Position numbers and translations under genes: made by a program
Shown: positions 1-4,798 of the stretch, piece by piece
Layout of the letters: the number at the start of each line of letters is the position of its first letter
Numbering within the stretch: position 1 is the stretch's first letter
The notes under the pieces: generated by a model
The model's database searches: none
The model's input: the letters and a program-made list of their open reading frames with translations, nothing else
What the model was told of the DNA's origin: nothing
Assembly: GCA_964534095.1 (NCBI GenBank)
Contig: CAZHPF010000036.1
Span: 1 to 8,835, forward strand
DNA from: CALMSM01 sp964534095
Lineage (GTDB): Bacteria > Patescibacteriota > Saccharimonadia > Saccharimonadales > CALMSM01
Reading direction: 5' to 3'
Length of the DNA: 8,835 nucleotides

Positions 1-1
1 A

Positions 2-76
2 TGGGACGTCGCCAAGTGGTAAGGCACTGGTTTTTGGTACCAGCATTCGCAGGTTCGAATCCTGCCGTCCCAGCCA
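2..76 (+). tRNA. tRNA-Gln (anticodon TTG)
   Basis: This is a complete cloverleaf. The acceptor stem pairs TGGGACG (2-8) with CGTCCCA (66-72), followed by discriminator G73 and an encoded CCA (74-76). The anticodon stem CTGGT/ACCAG closes a 7-base loop TTTTGGT, which places TTG at positions 34-36 and so reads glutamine CAA codons. The T arm contains GGTTCGAATCC. A terminator follows 41 bases downstream. The gene is intact and points toward the 3' end of the recombinase gene, so it may mark the chromosomal side of the element junction, since tRNA genes are frequent integration sites. No second copy of its 3' end was found in the window. Confidence 0.96.
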
Positions 77-117
77 TATAGAATACAAGCCAAGAGAGAG
101 CAGTGAATCGTCAAATT

Positions 118-141
118 GACCCCCGTTGTTGGGGTCTTTTT
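118..141 (+). terminator. Rho-independent terminator after tRNA-Gln
   Basis: A 6-bp GC-rich stem, GACCCC (118-123) and GGGGTC (131-136), has a 7-base loop and is followed directly by five T residues. The geometry fits plus-strand termination of the tRNA transcript. On the minus strand the same hairpin is followed by AATTTG, so it is a poor terminator for the recombinase mRNA. Confidence 0.85.
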
Positions 142-161
142 GATTGGTTTGGTTATCGTTT

Positions 162-1658
162 TTACGCATATGCTAAAATCTCCCTAGTTTGAACGCTTTT
201 TCTTGCTATTGCGCCCGTTAATTTAGTGTAGGTAACAGATATAGAATTATCTTTTACGCTGATTTTTTCGAAAAGTTTGGTTAAAATCTGTCTTTTTTCG
301 TCATTGTCTATATTTTGGTCTTTGAACTGCCGTTTGGCGTCCTGCGACAACTCGATTACTGAGATGCCGTTCATATACTTCTCCTCGTATTCTTGGCTCA
401 GGCCTCCTTTCTGCTTTTCAAGCCCTTTAATTTCGCTTGCAAATGCCTCGTGCTTTTCGAGGTAGCGTTCAACCGATACCAAACCGGCTAGCTTATCGTC
501 GTAAAGCATGTCATCCATTCGCTTAACCCGTTGTATGCGTTCGTAGAGGGCTTTTTCAGCCTCTTCCTGGTTATTGACGGTTAACTGAAAATCAGACCGT
601 AGTAGATTGGTTAGCCAAGATATTATCTGCTGTGATGGGCATATGAGGTCGTCAAGCTTTGACTCAACACTTGCGAAAACCTCATCCTCACGGATAAACT
701 TCTGTGCCCTACATGCAGGCAGGCGACGCTGACAAGCACCATACATGCGGCCTTTTTGTTTTTGCCATGTAACGTTTTTGCCGCAGTGTTCACAAACAAT
801 TATGCCCCTAAAGACTGGGTTGTGTTTCCGCATCTTGCTTTTGAGCTTTCTAGTTATCTTGTCTTGTACGGTGTTGAATAGCTTTTCCGGCACAAGTTTA
901 GGCTGCTTACCTGGGTACTGTTTGCCGTCCCACTGGATTACGCCTATGTAAAATGGGTTCTTTAGAATACGGTGAACATGGCTTGGCGCAAAGGGGCGAC
1001 CATGTTTAGTGAGTATGCCAAACTCAGTCATTTTGTCTGCAAGCCGTTCAATGGTGTAGCCCGGATTTAATGCTAACGAGAAAACTTTTTGCATCGATTT
1101 AGCTGTATTTGGATCAAAATCGTGGACACGTCTACCATCTTTTATAACCGTTCTATACCCTGGTGGCGGCGGGCCAGGCATCCATCCTTGTGCAAGCTTT
1201 TCCGCCCAGCCCTTCATGGCTTCCTCGCGTAAGTTATCGATATAGTTTTTGGCCATAACGACACGAATACCCCAGTTCAACCATTCTTGAGAACGGGAGT
1301 TTTTGTGCATGACCAGAGAATCCTTAACAAAGTGTACGCGGCGCTCCTCGTCGTGCAGCAACCAGTCGTGTGTTTCTACAGCGTCATGAAGATTTCTGAC
1401 ATGCCGATCTACCTTCTCGACAACCAAGTTCTTGATGTTGTGATCGGCGATGTACGCCATAGCCTCTTTGAAGGTTTTACGTTGTTCAGATTTTGACGCC
1501 GACTCAGCTATCTTGTAGCTACGCCTTGTGATCAGGTGTACGTTCTCACAATACGCTTGAAGTGTCTTTAGCTGTGATTCGAGCGAATAGCCTTCACCCT
1601 CCTGGCCTTTCGTAGAAACACGGGCAATAATAACGGCGTTGTTGTCGGGGCTGTTCAT
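162..1658 (-). CDS. Large serine recombinase (site-specific integrase/resolvase family)
   Basis: This 498-residue protein would cut and rejoin DNA through a covalent phosphoserine intermediate to integrate or excise the element. The N-terminal resolvase domain (about 8-140) has the catalytic serine in ARVSTKGQ (Ser15). The conserved arginine cluster is in VEKVDRHVRN (Asp84, Arg85, Arg88). A recombinase domain follows (about 160-275), with the typical GYR and the LKNPFYIG motif near 232. Next is a zinc ribbon with Cys289, Cys292, Cys309 and Cys316. A charged coiled-coil-like stretch (about 365-425) and a short C-terminal tail complete the protein. All key catalytic residues are present and the length is normal for the large serine recombinase family. 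The ATG start overlaps the stop of the upstream 72-residue gene as ATGA, with a modest AGGGT ribosome binding site. Its 3' end faces tRNA-Gln, consistent with a gene at the element edge. Target specificity cannot be read from sequence. Confidence 0.95.
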   Translation of the reverse strand: MNSPDNNAVIIARVSTKGQEGEGYSLESQLKTLQAYCENVHLITRRSYKIAESASKSEQRKTFKEAMAYIADHNIKNLVVEKVDRHVRNLHDAVETHDWLLHDEERRVHFVKDSLVMHKNSRSQEWLNWGIRVVMAKNYIDNLREEAMKGWAEKLAQGWMPGPPPPGYRTVIKDGRRVHDFDPNTAKSMQKVFSLALNPGYTIERLADKMTEFGILTKHGRPFAPSHVHRILKNPFYIGVIQWDGKQYPGKQPKLVPEKLFNTVQDKITRKLKSKMRKHNPVFRGIIVCEHCGKNVTWQKQKGRMYGACQRRLPACRAQKFIREDEVFASVESKLDDLICPSQQIISWLTNLLRSDFQLTVNNQEEAEKALYERIQRVKRMDDMLYDDKLAGLVSVERYLEKHEAFASEIKGLEKQKGGLSQEYEEKYMNGISVIELSQDAKRQFKDQNIDNDEKRQILTKLFEKISVKDNSISVTYTKLTGAIARKSVQTREILAYA

Positions 1659-1873
1659 TCAGCTACCCTAACTGGAACGATAGTTCGATCTCTCGCTAGG
1701 CATTCGTAAAGTGTAATTAGCTGTATGCCGATCTCTTCGGCTTCCTCAAACGATACAACCCTACCGGATTCCATTTCGAGTATGGATTGCAGGAGTTTTA
1801 TCTTTTCTTCATCAGGCACAAAGAAATCTTGTATAAGACTGTCTGCTTGCTGTGTTGTAACCCTGTTGTCCAT
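1655..1873 (-). CDS. Small unknown protein translationally coupled to the recombinase
   Basis: I do not recognise this 72-residue protein. It is acidic and probably helical: helix-like stretches fall around 7-17, 21-35 and 42-60 (FEEAEEIGIQLITLYECLA), with no cysteine pairs, signal peptide or membrane segment. The ATG at 1873 is chosen because GAGGG lies 7 bases upstream. A longer reading from a TTG at 1894 has no comparable site and would begin inside the T-tract of an upstream hairpin. The stop overlaps the recombinase ATG in an ATGA junction, so the two proteins are made from one message in linked amounts. Small proteins paired with large serine recombinases sometimes control directionality of recombination. 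That role is only a positional inference here. A transcription factor or inhibitor of the recombinase is equally possible. Confidence 0.75.
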   Translation of the reverse strand: MDNRVTTQQADSLIQDFFVPDEEKIKLLQSILEMESGRVVSFEEAEEIGIQLITLYECLARDRTIVPVRVAE

Positions 1874-1886
1874 GCTTATACCCTCT

Positions 1887-1920
1887 ATAAACAAAACGTA
1901 CCGCTTGAGATCGGTACGTT
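1887..1920 (-). terminator. Hairpin with U-rich tail: probable terminator or attenuator
   Basis: Perfect 9-bp arms AACGTACCG (1895-1903) and CGGTACGTT (1912-1920) enclose an 8-base loop. Read on the minus strand, the stem runs into TTTTGTTT. It begins 22 bases after the stop of the ribbon-helix-helix gene and ends 14 bases before the 72-residue gene start, so it could end the first transcript or attenuate read-through into the recombinase operon. On the plus strand no T-run follows. The arms also contain the heptamer AACGTAC, which recurs upstream of the ribbon-helix-helix gene, so an operator role may overlap. Confidence 0.65.
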
Positions 1921-1934
1921 AATAATTCGACTAA
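1907..1934 (+). repeat. Inverted repeat copy A flanking the ribbon-helix-helix gene
   Basis: The core 1914-1934 (GTACGTTAATAATTCG then ACTAA) matches the reverse complement of 2202-2222 at 20 of 21 positions. With a one-base gap the similarity extends outward over GAGAT (1907-1911). It overlaps the right arm of the 1895-1920 hairpin and lies upstream of the 72-residue gene and recombinase operon. Confidence 0.8.
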
Positions 1935-1941
1935 CGAAGGT

Positions 1942-2145
1942 TTATTTGTCCCAGGGACGTCCTGGCTTTGGTCGTACTTCTAGTTCTTGCTCTGCGAGCT
2001 TTTTTAGTTCTTTATCACCGGCACCAGCCAGTAGTTTTAGTACAAAATCATTCAGTGTCTTGCCATTTGCTTTGGCAACGAACTTCGCGCGCTCACGGAG
2101 CGCTTCGGGTACTTTTAGTTGCATGCTGACTATCTTTCTGGACAT
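1942..2145 (-). CDS. Ribbon-helix-helix type small DNA-binding protein
   Basis: This 67-residue protein has the layout of an Arc/MetJ/CopG-type repressor. A short beta strand (MSRKIVSMQLKVP, about 3-12) is followed by a basic helix (14-26, EALRERAKFVAKA) and a second helix (29-42) containing LNDFVLKLLAG. The tail (about 43-67) is lysine- and proline-rich. Such proteins bind DNA as dimers, inserting the strand in the major groove, and often repress their own promoter or act as antitoxins. No toxin-like partner overlaps it, so a regulator of the adjacent recombinase operon is the more natural reading. The ATG has an AGGA three bases upstream, which is close. The gene is enclosed by a 21-bp inverted repeat and followed by a hairpin terminator, so it is its own transcription unit. 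The family call is from pattern only. Confidence 0.75.
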   Translation of the reverse strand: MSRKIVSMQLKVPEALRERAKFVAKANGKTLNDFVLKLLAGAGDKELKKLAEQELEVRPKPGRPWDK

Positions 2146-2201
2146 CAGTCCTATTTTAGTACAAAACGTGCTTCTCTGCTATTTACATTTCTACCCTCAA
2201 A

Positions 2202-2228
2202 TTAGCCGAATTATTAACGTACAATCTC
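2202..2228 (-). repeat. Inverted repeat copy B flanking the ribbon-helix-helix gene
   Basis: Read on the minus strand this is GAGATT, then GTACGTTAATAATTCG, then GCTAA. It pairs with copy A with one substitution in the 21-base core and one gap in the outer part. It lies 57 bases upstream of the ribbon-helix-helix start codon, in the AT-rich control region, so it could be an operator, a recombination site or a terminal inverted repeat. Confidence 0.8.
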
Positions 2229-2243
2229 TATATAAATAGTATT

Positions 2244-2378
2244 ACTAATTAAACTAAATAGCAATACTAATTATGCATATTCTTATGTAGAATTTACCCC
2301 ATGTGCATATTGGGTAAAACGACTAATTCTAACAGATACAACTAATATACTTTTACTTTATCTTTCTTTATACTAACG
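2244..2378. promoter_or_regulatory. AT-rich control region with repeated ACTAA motifs
   Basis: The heptamer ACTAAWN, mostly ACTAATT, occurs on the plus strand at 2244, 2253, 2266, 2322, 2341 and 2372 in an AT-rich tract between the minus-strand ribbon-helix-helix gene and the plus-strand gene at 2402. A TATACT hexamer occurs at 2346 and 2369. The latter could be a -10 box for the 2402 gene, but no convincing -35 box was found. The repeats could be binding sites for one of the small regulators or iteron-like sites. In such AT-rich DNA some recurrence is expected by chance. Confidence 0.4.
2293..2318. promoter_or_regulatory. Hyphenated dyad TTTACCC-N12-GGGTAAA, candidate operator
   Basis: Two perfect 7-bp arms, TTTACCC (2293-2299) and GGGTAAA (2312-2318), are separated by 12 bases containing ATGTGCAT. 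Arm centres are 19 bases apart, about two helical turns, as for a dimeric regulator binding one face of DNA. It sits 83 bases upstream of the GTG of the replication-relaxation gene. Neither strand has a T-run after it, so it is not a terminator. Confidence 0.5.
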
Positions 2379-2401
2379 TATAGTAAAGAGAGAAGAGATA
2401 C

Positions 2402-3172
2402 GTGGCGGAGAACATACGATTAACCAACCAACAGCAACGACTCCTAAAGCTTGTCTATAAATTTAGATTTGTAACCATACCCTTACTTGCTAAAGTCCTA
2501 GAAATTAGACATGACAGTACCTATGAGGCTATAGAGTCAATTGTAAAACAGGGCCTAATTATAAAGGTATACAAAGAAATATGGCGGATAGACAGAAGGC
2601 CAGCGTACTATTATCTAAGCAAAGAGGGCGTGACTGCTGTCCGTAAGCTCCTAGAACTGGATGATAAGGCCGTAAACAGCCTCTACCAAGACTACCGCGC
2701 GACTGATGAGTTCATTAACGAATGCCTGGCAACACTGGCTTGCTACGTGCCCCTTAAACAGAATCTGCCGCCCGATACGGCCATCCGCACCAAAACTGAG
2801 ATCAACCGCTTCAAGATGTTCCCCAAGTACCGGCCAAATATGTATATCAAGACACCAGACGGCCAGGAAGCGTTTATTGTTGTGGTGCCGGACAAGTTAC
2901 CGTATTTTGTCAACAAACGTCTTGATGAGTACCTAGAGCACGGTGAAGACGACGGCTGGCGTGGCAAATACCCGACGCTTGCTTTTGTCGTTAAGGATAT
3001 TCGCTCAAAAAATGGCTTTCTGTTCAAAACAAATCAAAGACTAGAAAACCTGGGTATGGACGAATCTGACATAGCTGTCCTTGCAACAAGCATGGATGCC
3101 TTACTTAGTGGCAAACCATCCATATGGGGCAATGCTTTTAACCCGACCAAACTTGTTTCAATTACCTTTTAA
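2402..3172 (+). CDS. Replication-relaxation family winged-helix protein
   Basis: This 256-residue protein starts at GTG, preceded by a purine-rich AGAGAAGAG. Residues 6-85 form a winged helix-turn-helix: LTNQQQRLLKLVYKFRFVT, then LLAKVLEIRHDSTYEAIESI as the recognition part, and a wing ending in AYYYLSKEG. The second domain (about 95-235) resembles the C-terminal domain of replication-relaxation proteins found on plasmids and conjugative elements of Gram-positive bacteria and Patescibacteria, with KYRPNMYI (142-149), FIVVVPDK (158-165) and a following NKRLDEYL helix. In many relatives the equivalent strands carry acidic residues (RPD, EVD). Here they read RPN and VVP, so any metal-binding or nuclease-like function may be lost. 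It is the first plus-strand gene after the control region and likely acts in element replication, relaxosome formation or transcription control. The family call is from pattern and is moderately secure. Confidence 0.7.
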   Translation: MAENIRLTNQQQRLLKLVYKFRFVTIPLLAKVLEIRHDSTYEAIESIVKQGLIIKVYKEIWRIDRRPAYYYLSKEGVTAVRKLLELDDKAVNSLYQDYRATDEFINECLATLACYVPLKQNLPPDTAIRTKTEINRFKMFPKYRPNMYIKTPDGQEAFIVVVPDKLPYFVNKRLDEYLEHGEDDGWRGKYPTLAFVVKDIRSKNGFLFKTNQRLENLGMDESDIAVLATSMDALLSGKPSIWGNAFNPTKLVSITF

Positions 3173-3537
3173 CTCGAACTTGATTGGGACGGGTTATTGC
3201 TAATCTCTATGCATTGAATCTTGCCACGTATAACAGTGATGGCTTCTAGGCCAGCTGAATTAACTTCTTCACCGCTGATTAAAGTACCTGCAAAATTGTA
3301 ATCAAATAGTACTGTATCCTGATCGACTTCTTTTACCGAATTTACAGTCCACCTAAGAGAGCTAAACTTACCGTGGTATGCTCGCTGCATAGCGACTATA
3401 TCGTCGTGTCCTCTATATTCACCGGTAGTTTGAGAGATGTAGACAGTAGTGTCAGTAAGAAGCTTACCGATCCCTTCGAAGTCACTCACGTTTGATAATT
3501 CGAAGTATAACCGAGCGATCTCTGTAGGGTTCGTCAT
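3169..3537 (-). CDS. NTF2-like / SnoaL-type domain protein
   Basis: This 122-residue protein spans about one alpha+beta-cone domain. An N-terminal helix (TNPTEIARLYFELSNVSDFEGIGKLL) is followed by DTTVYISQTTGEYRGHDDIVAMQRA, the familiar 'target strand, glycine, short helix' layout of SnoaL/NTF2 proteins. The long strands after it are RWTVNSVKEVDQDTVLFDYNF and EAITVIRGKIQCIEI. The last residues are a disordered serine-rich tail (about 115-122). Members are small-molecule-binding enzymes or accessory proteins with very varied functions, so no substrate can be named. No membrane segment or signal peptide is visible, so it is probably cytoplasmic. The start has only a weak purine stretch upstream. 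It converges with the replication-relaxation gene and the two stop codons share TTAA (3169-3172). It reads as accessory cargo, not a transfer gene. Confidence 0.8.
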   Translation of the reverse strand: MTNPTEIARLYFELSNVSDFEGIGKLLTDTTVYISQTTGEYRGHDDIVAMQRAYHGKFSSLRWTVNSVKEVDQDTVLFDYNFAGTLISGEEVNSAGLEAITVIRGKIQCIEISNNPSQSSSS

Positions 3538-3599
3538 AGCTTCATAATAACATTGGCTTGCATGAAGGAGCAGTTTAGCGCCATGCTCAGGGCGAAGTC

Positions 3600-3869
3600 C
3601 TACGACTTCTCAAGCACCTCCAGCCAATCTATACGGCTAAAGGCGGTATCAAGCAGGTCAGTAAACAGGCTCGCACCTCTCACGTACTCAATGCAGGCAA
3701 ACCGCATTGAGCCTTCAAGCCATTCAGCTTGGGCAAATGTGTCGCCTGGCTGCTTACGGGCAAAGCCAAGCAAAGCAGCGCTCTGCTCATCGTTATTGAG
3801 CCAAAGGCTGGCTAACCAGGTTTCACGGTTAGACCAACCTTGGTAGGTTTGTATTGTTTGTTCGTGCAT
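3600..3869 (-). CDS. Small GWSNRETW-motif protein of unknown function
   Basis: This is an 89-residue acidic protein. The start at 3869 is chosen because AGGAG lies six bases upstream of the ATG. A longer frame from 3986 has no such site and would read through the 64-bp repeat. The N-terminal block GWSNRETWLASLWLNNDE (11-28) matches a pattern I know from small uncharacterised proteins of plasmids and phages (GWxNxETWxxxLWLxND). The C-terminal part (ASLFTDLLDTAFSRIDWLEV, 66-85) fits the same family, in which a second tryptophan follows 'D' near the end. There is no signal peptide or membrane helix. Function is unknown. Its phage and plasmid distribution suggests a mobile-element accessory role, but I cannot say which. 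It is followed 62 bases on by the NTF2-like gene on the same strand, possibly in one transcript. Confidence 0.8.
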   Translation of the reverse strand: MHEQTIQTYQGWSNRETWLASLWLNNDEQSAALLGFARKQPGDTFAQAEWLEGSMRFACIEYVRGASLFTDLLDTAFSRIDWLEVLEKS

Positions 3870-3921
3870 GTCGCTCTCCTTTACTTTATTAACGCCGACA
3901 TAGCACGGTCTATGGTTCTGA

Positions 3922-3956
3922 GCTGGCAAGGTGGAGACTTGTACTACCTTGCCAGC
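3922..3956. repeat. Perfect 11-bp inverted repeat overlapping direct repeat copy 1
   Basis: GCTGGCAAGGT (3922-3932) and ACCTTGCCAGC (3946-3956) are exact reverse complements separated by 13 bases. The right arm lies inside the 64-bp direct repeat while the left arm is outside it. No T-run follows on either strand, so it is not a simple terminator. It lies between the divergent GWSNRETW gene and LysE gene and could be an operator or a leader hairpin. Confidence 0.75.
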
Positions 3957-4004
3957 CCAGGTTCTAGACGTACACTTAAGAGGCATAAGAAAGTAACCCC
4001 CTTC
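3941..4004 (+). repeat. 64-bp direct repeat, copy 1 (upstream of the LysE gene)
   Basis: It matches 4681-4744 at 57 of 64 positions without gaps. All seven differences are transitions. It contains GTACTACCTTG, AGGTTCTAGACGTACACTT and ATAAGAAAGTAA blocks. A 7-bp hairpin, CTTCTTT/AAAGAAG (4001-4023), starts at its right edge. It occupies the divergent intergenic region before the LysE-type gene. Confidence 0.9.
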
Positions 4005-4023
4005 TTTATCTTTACCAAAGAAG
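4001..4023 (+). promoter_or_regulatory. Leader hairpin before the LysE-type gene
   Basis: CTTCTTT (4001-4007) pairs with AAAGAAG (4017-4023) around a 9-base loop. The right arm abuts AAGTAAGG, the only Shine-Dalgarno-like stretch before the exporter, so folding could affect translation. Copy 2 of the repeat has a different hairpin in the same place. Confidence 0.45.
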
Positions 4024-4051
4024 TAAGGCTCGCATTTGCTATGCTTATGTT

Positions 4052-4645
4052 ATGGACTATTCTCATCCACTTATTGTTGTAGCGCTCCTACAAGCTGGAA
4101 TGATTATCGCACCAGGAAGTGACTATGCGCTGGTGATGCGTACTGTTGGTAAGCAGGGTAAGGTTGCGGGCATGCTGACTGCGGGTGGACTTGGACTTGG
4201 CGCCCTCGCTCTGCTTTTACTCTCAGTTTTTGGCATTAACTCTCTGTTTACTCACTATCCAGTTCTCGCCAGAGTAGTGCGCTACGCTGGAGCAGCGTGG
4301 CTGCTATGGCAAGCAATACTCTGCTTTTTACCAAAGCAAAACGAGACCAAGTCACGGAAGCTTGGGTCTCTTGGGGCTGGCTTCATTAACCATTTCATTA
4401 ATATGGAGATGGTTATCTTCTACATCGCTGTAGTAAGCCAATTAAGTGCTAAAAACATTACGACTTCGCTACAACTCATAGCCGCAGGAGAAATGGCATT
4501 ATTTACAGCTCTGTGGTTTGTGTTAATCGCATACCTCACAGGTAAGATTCCACACGGAGAGAAGATTCTGAATCACATAGTTACTCGATTAATATTTGGC
4601 GTATTGTTTCTTATATCGGCCATAAGTCTTATCGCGATTGTCTAA
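4052..4645 (+). CDS. LysE/RhtB family membrane exporter
   Basis: This 197-residue integral membrane protein belongs to the LysE superfamily of proton-driven exporters of amino acids and other small solutes. It has about six hydrophobic segments (5-27, 40-62, 70-92, 113-132, 140-162, 176-196) and the family signature near the N-terminus as APGSDYALVMR (20-30, usually PGPDFALV). The second signature, usually GFxxNxxNPK, is changed to GFINHFINMEM (110-120), replacing the Pro-Lys pair, so substrate preference may differ. The length is normal. The ATG at 4052 has no good ribosome binding site. AAGG at 4025 would fit an unusual ATT start at 4034, and the frame is closed by a stop at 3986. The gene stands alone between two 64-bp direct repeats and looks like cargo. 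Substrate is unknown. Confidence 0.85.
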   Translation: MDYSHPLIVVALLQAGMIIAPGSDYALVMRTVGKQGKVAGMLTAGGLGLGALALLLLSVFGINSLFTHYPVLARVVRYAGAAWLLWQAILCFLPKQNETKSRKLGSLGAGFINHFINMEMVIFYIAVVSQLSAKNITTSLQLIAAGEMALFTALWFVLIAYLTGKIPHGEKILNHIVTRLIFGVLFLISAISLIAIV

Positions 4646-4680
4646 CTGCTCACGCTTGCACTGTGGAGTCAGTGAAACGT

Positions 4681-4744
4681 GTACTACCTTGCTAGCTCAG
4701 GTTCTAGACGTACACTTAGAAGGTATAAGAAAGTAATCTCCTTC
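4681..4744 (+). repeat. 64-bp direct repeat, copy 2 (downstream of the LysE gene)
   Basis: Second copy, 740 bases from the first, lying between the convergent 3' ends of the LysE-type gene and the receiver gene, where no promoter for a known gene is expected. GTGTAC (4679-4684) and GTACAC (4707-4712) form an outer dyad, with ACCT and AGGT as an inner one. A 9-bp hairpin begins at its right edge. Confidence 0.9.
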
Positions 4745-4779
4745 ATAAACAGAGGCAAAATTGGTATTAATATGAAGGA
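4739..4779. repeat. 9-bp inverted repeat at the end of direct repeat copy 2
   Basis: TCCTTCATA (4739-4747) and TATGAAGGA (4771-4779) are perfect reverse complements around a 23-base loop. The left arm is the last six bases of repeat copy 2 plus three bases beyond. There is no T-run immediately after it on either strand, so it is not a standard terminator for either convergent gene. Confidence 0.6.
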
Positions 4780-4798
4780 AATCGGATCAAAAACAAAA

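Noticed and set aside
1..76. Search for a duplicated tRNA 3' end as an attachment site.
   Set aside because: No second copy of the GGTTCGAATCC or acceptor-stem sequence was seen in the window. The other end of the element is outside it.
2346..2374. Classical -35/-10 promoter for the 2402 gene using TATACT at 2369.
   Set aside because: No TTGACA-like hexamer sits at 16-18 bases spacing. AT richness makes -10-like hexamers common, so no firm promoter is claimed.
3870..3986. Longer N-terminus for the GWSNRETW protein from the ATG at 3986.
   Set aside because: It would translate the 64-bp repeat and an 11-bp inverted repeat, lacks a ribosome binding site, and the internal ATG at 3869 has a strong AGGAG at good spacing and starts just before the conserved block.
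3840..4082. 80-codon plus-strand frame overlapping the exporter start.
   Set aside because: It spans two unrelated genes' control regions, its likeness to anything is limited to the repeat, and it is contradicted by the clear LysE reading in another frame.
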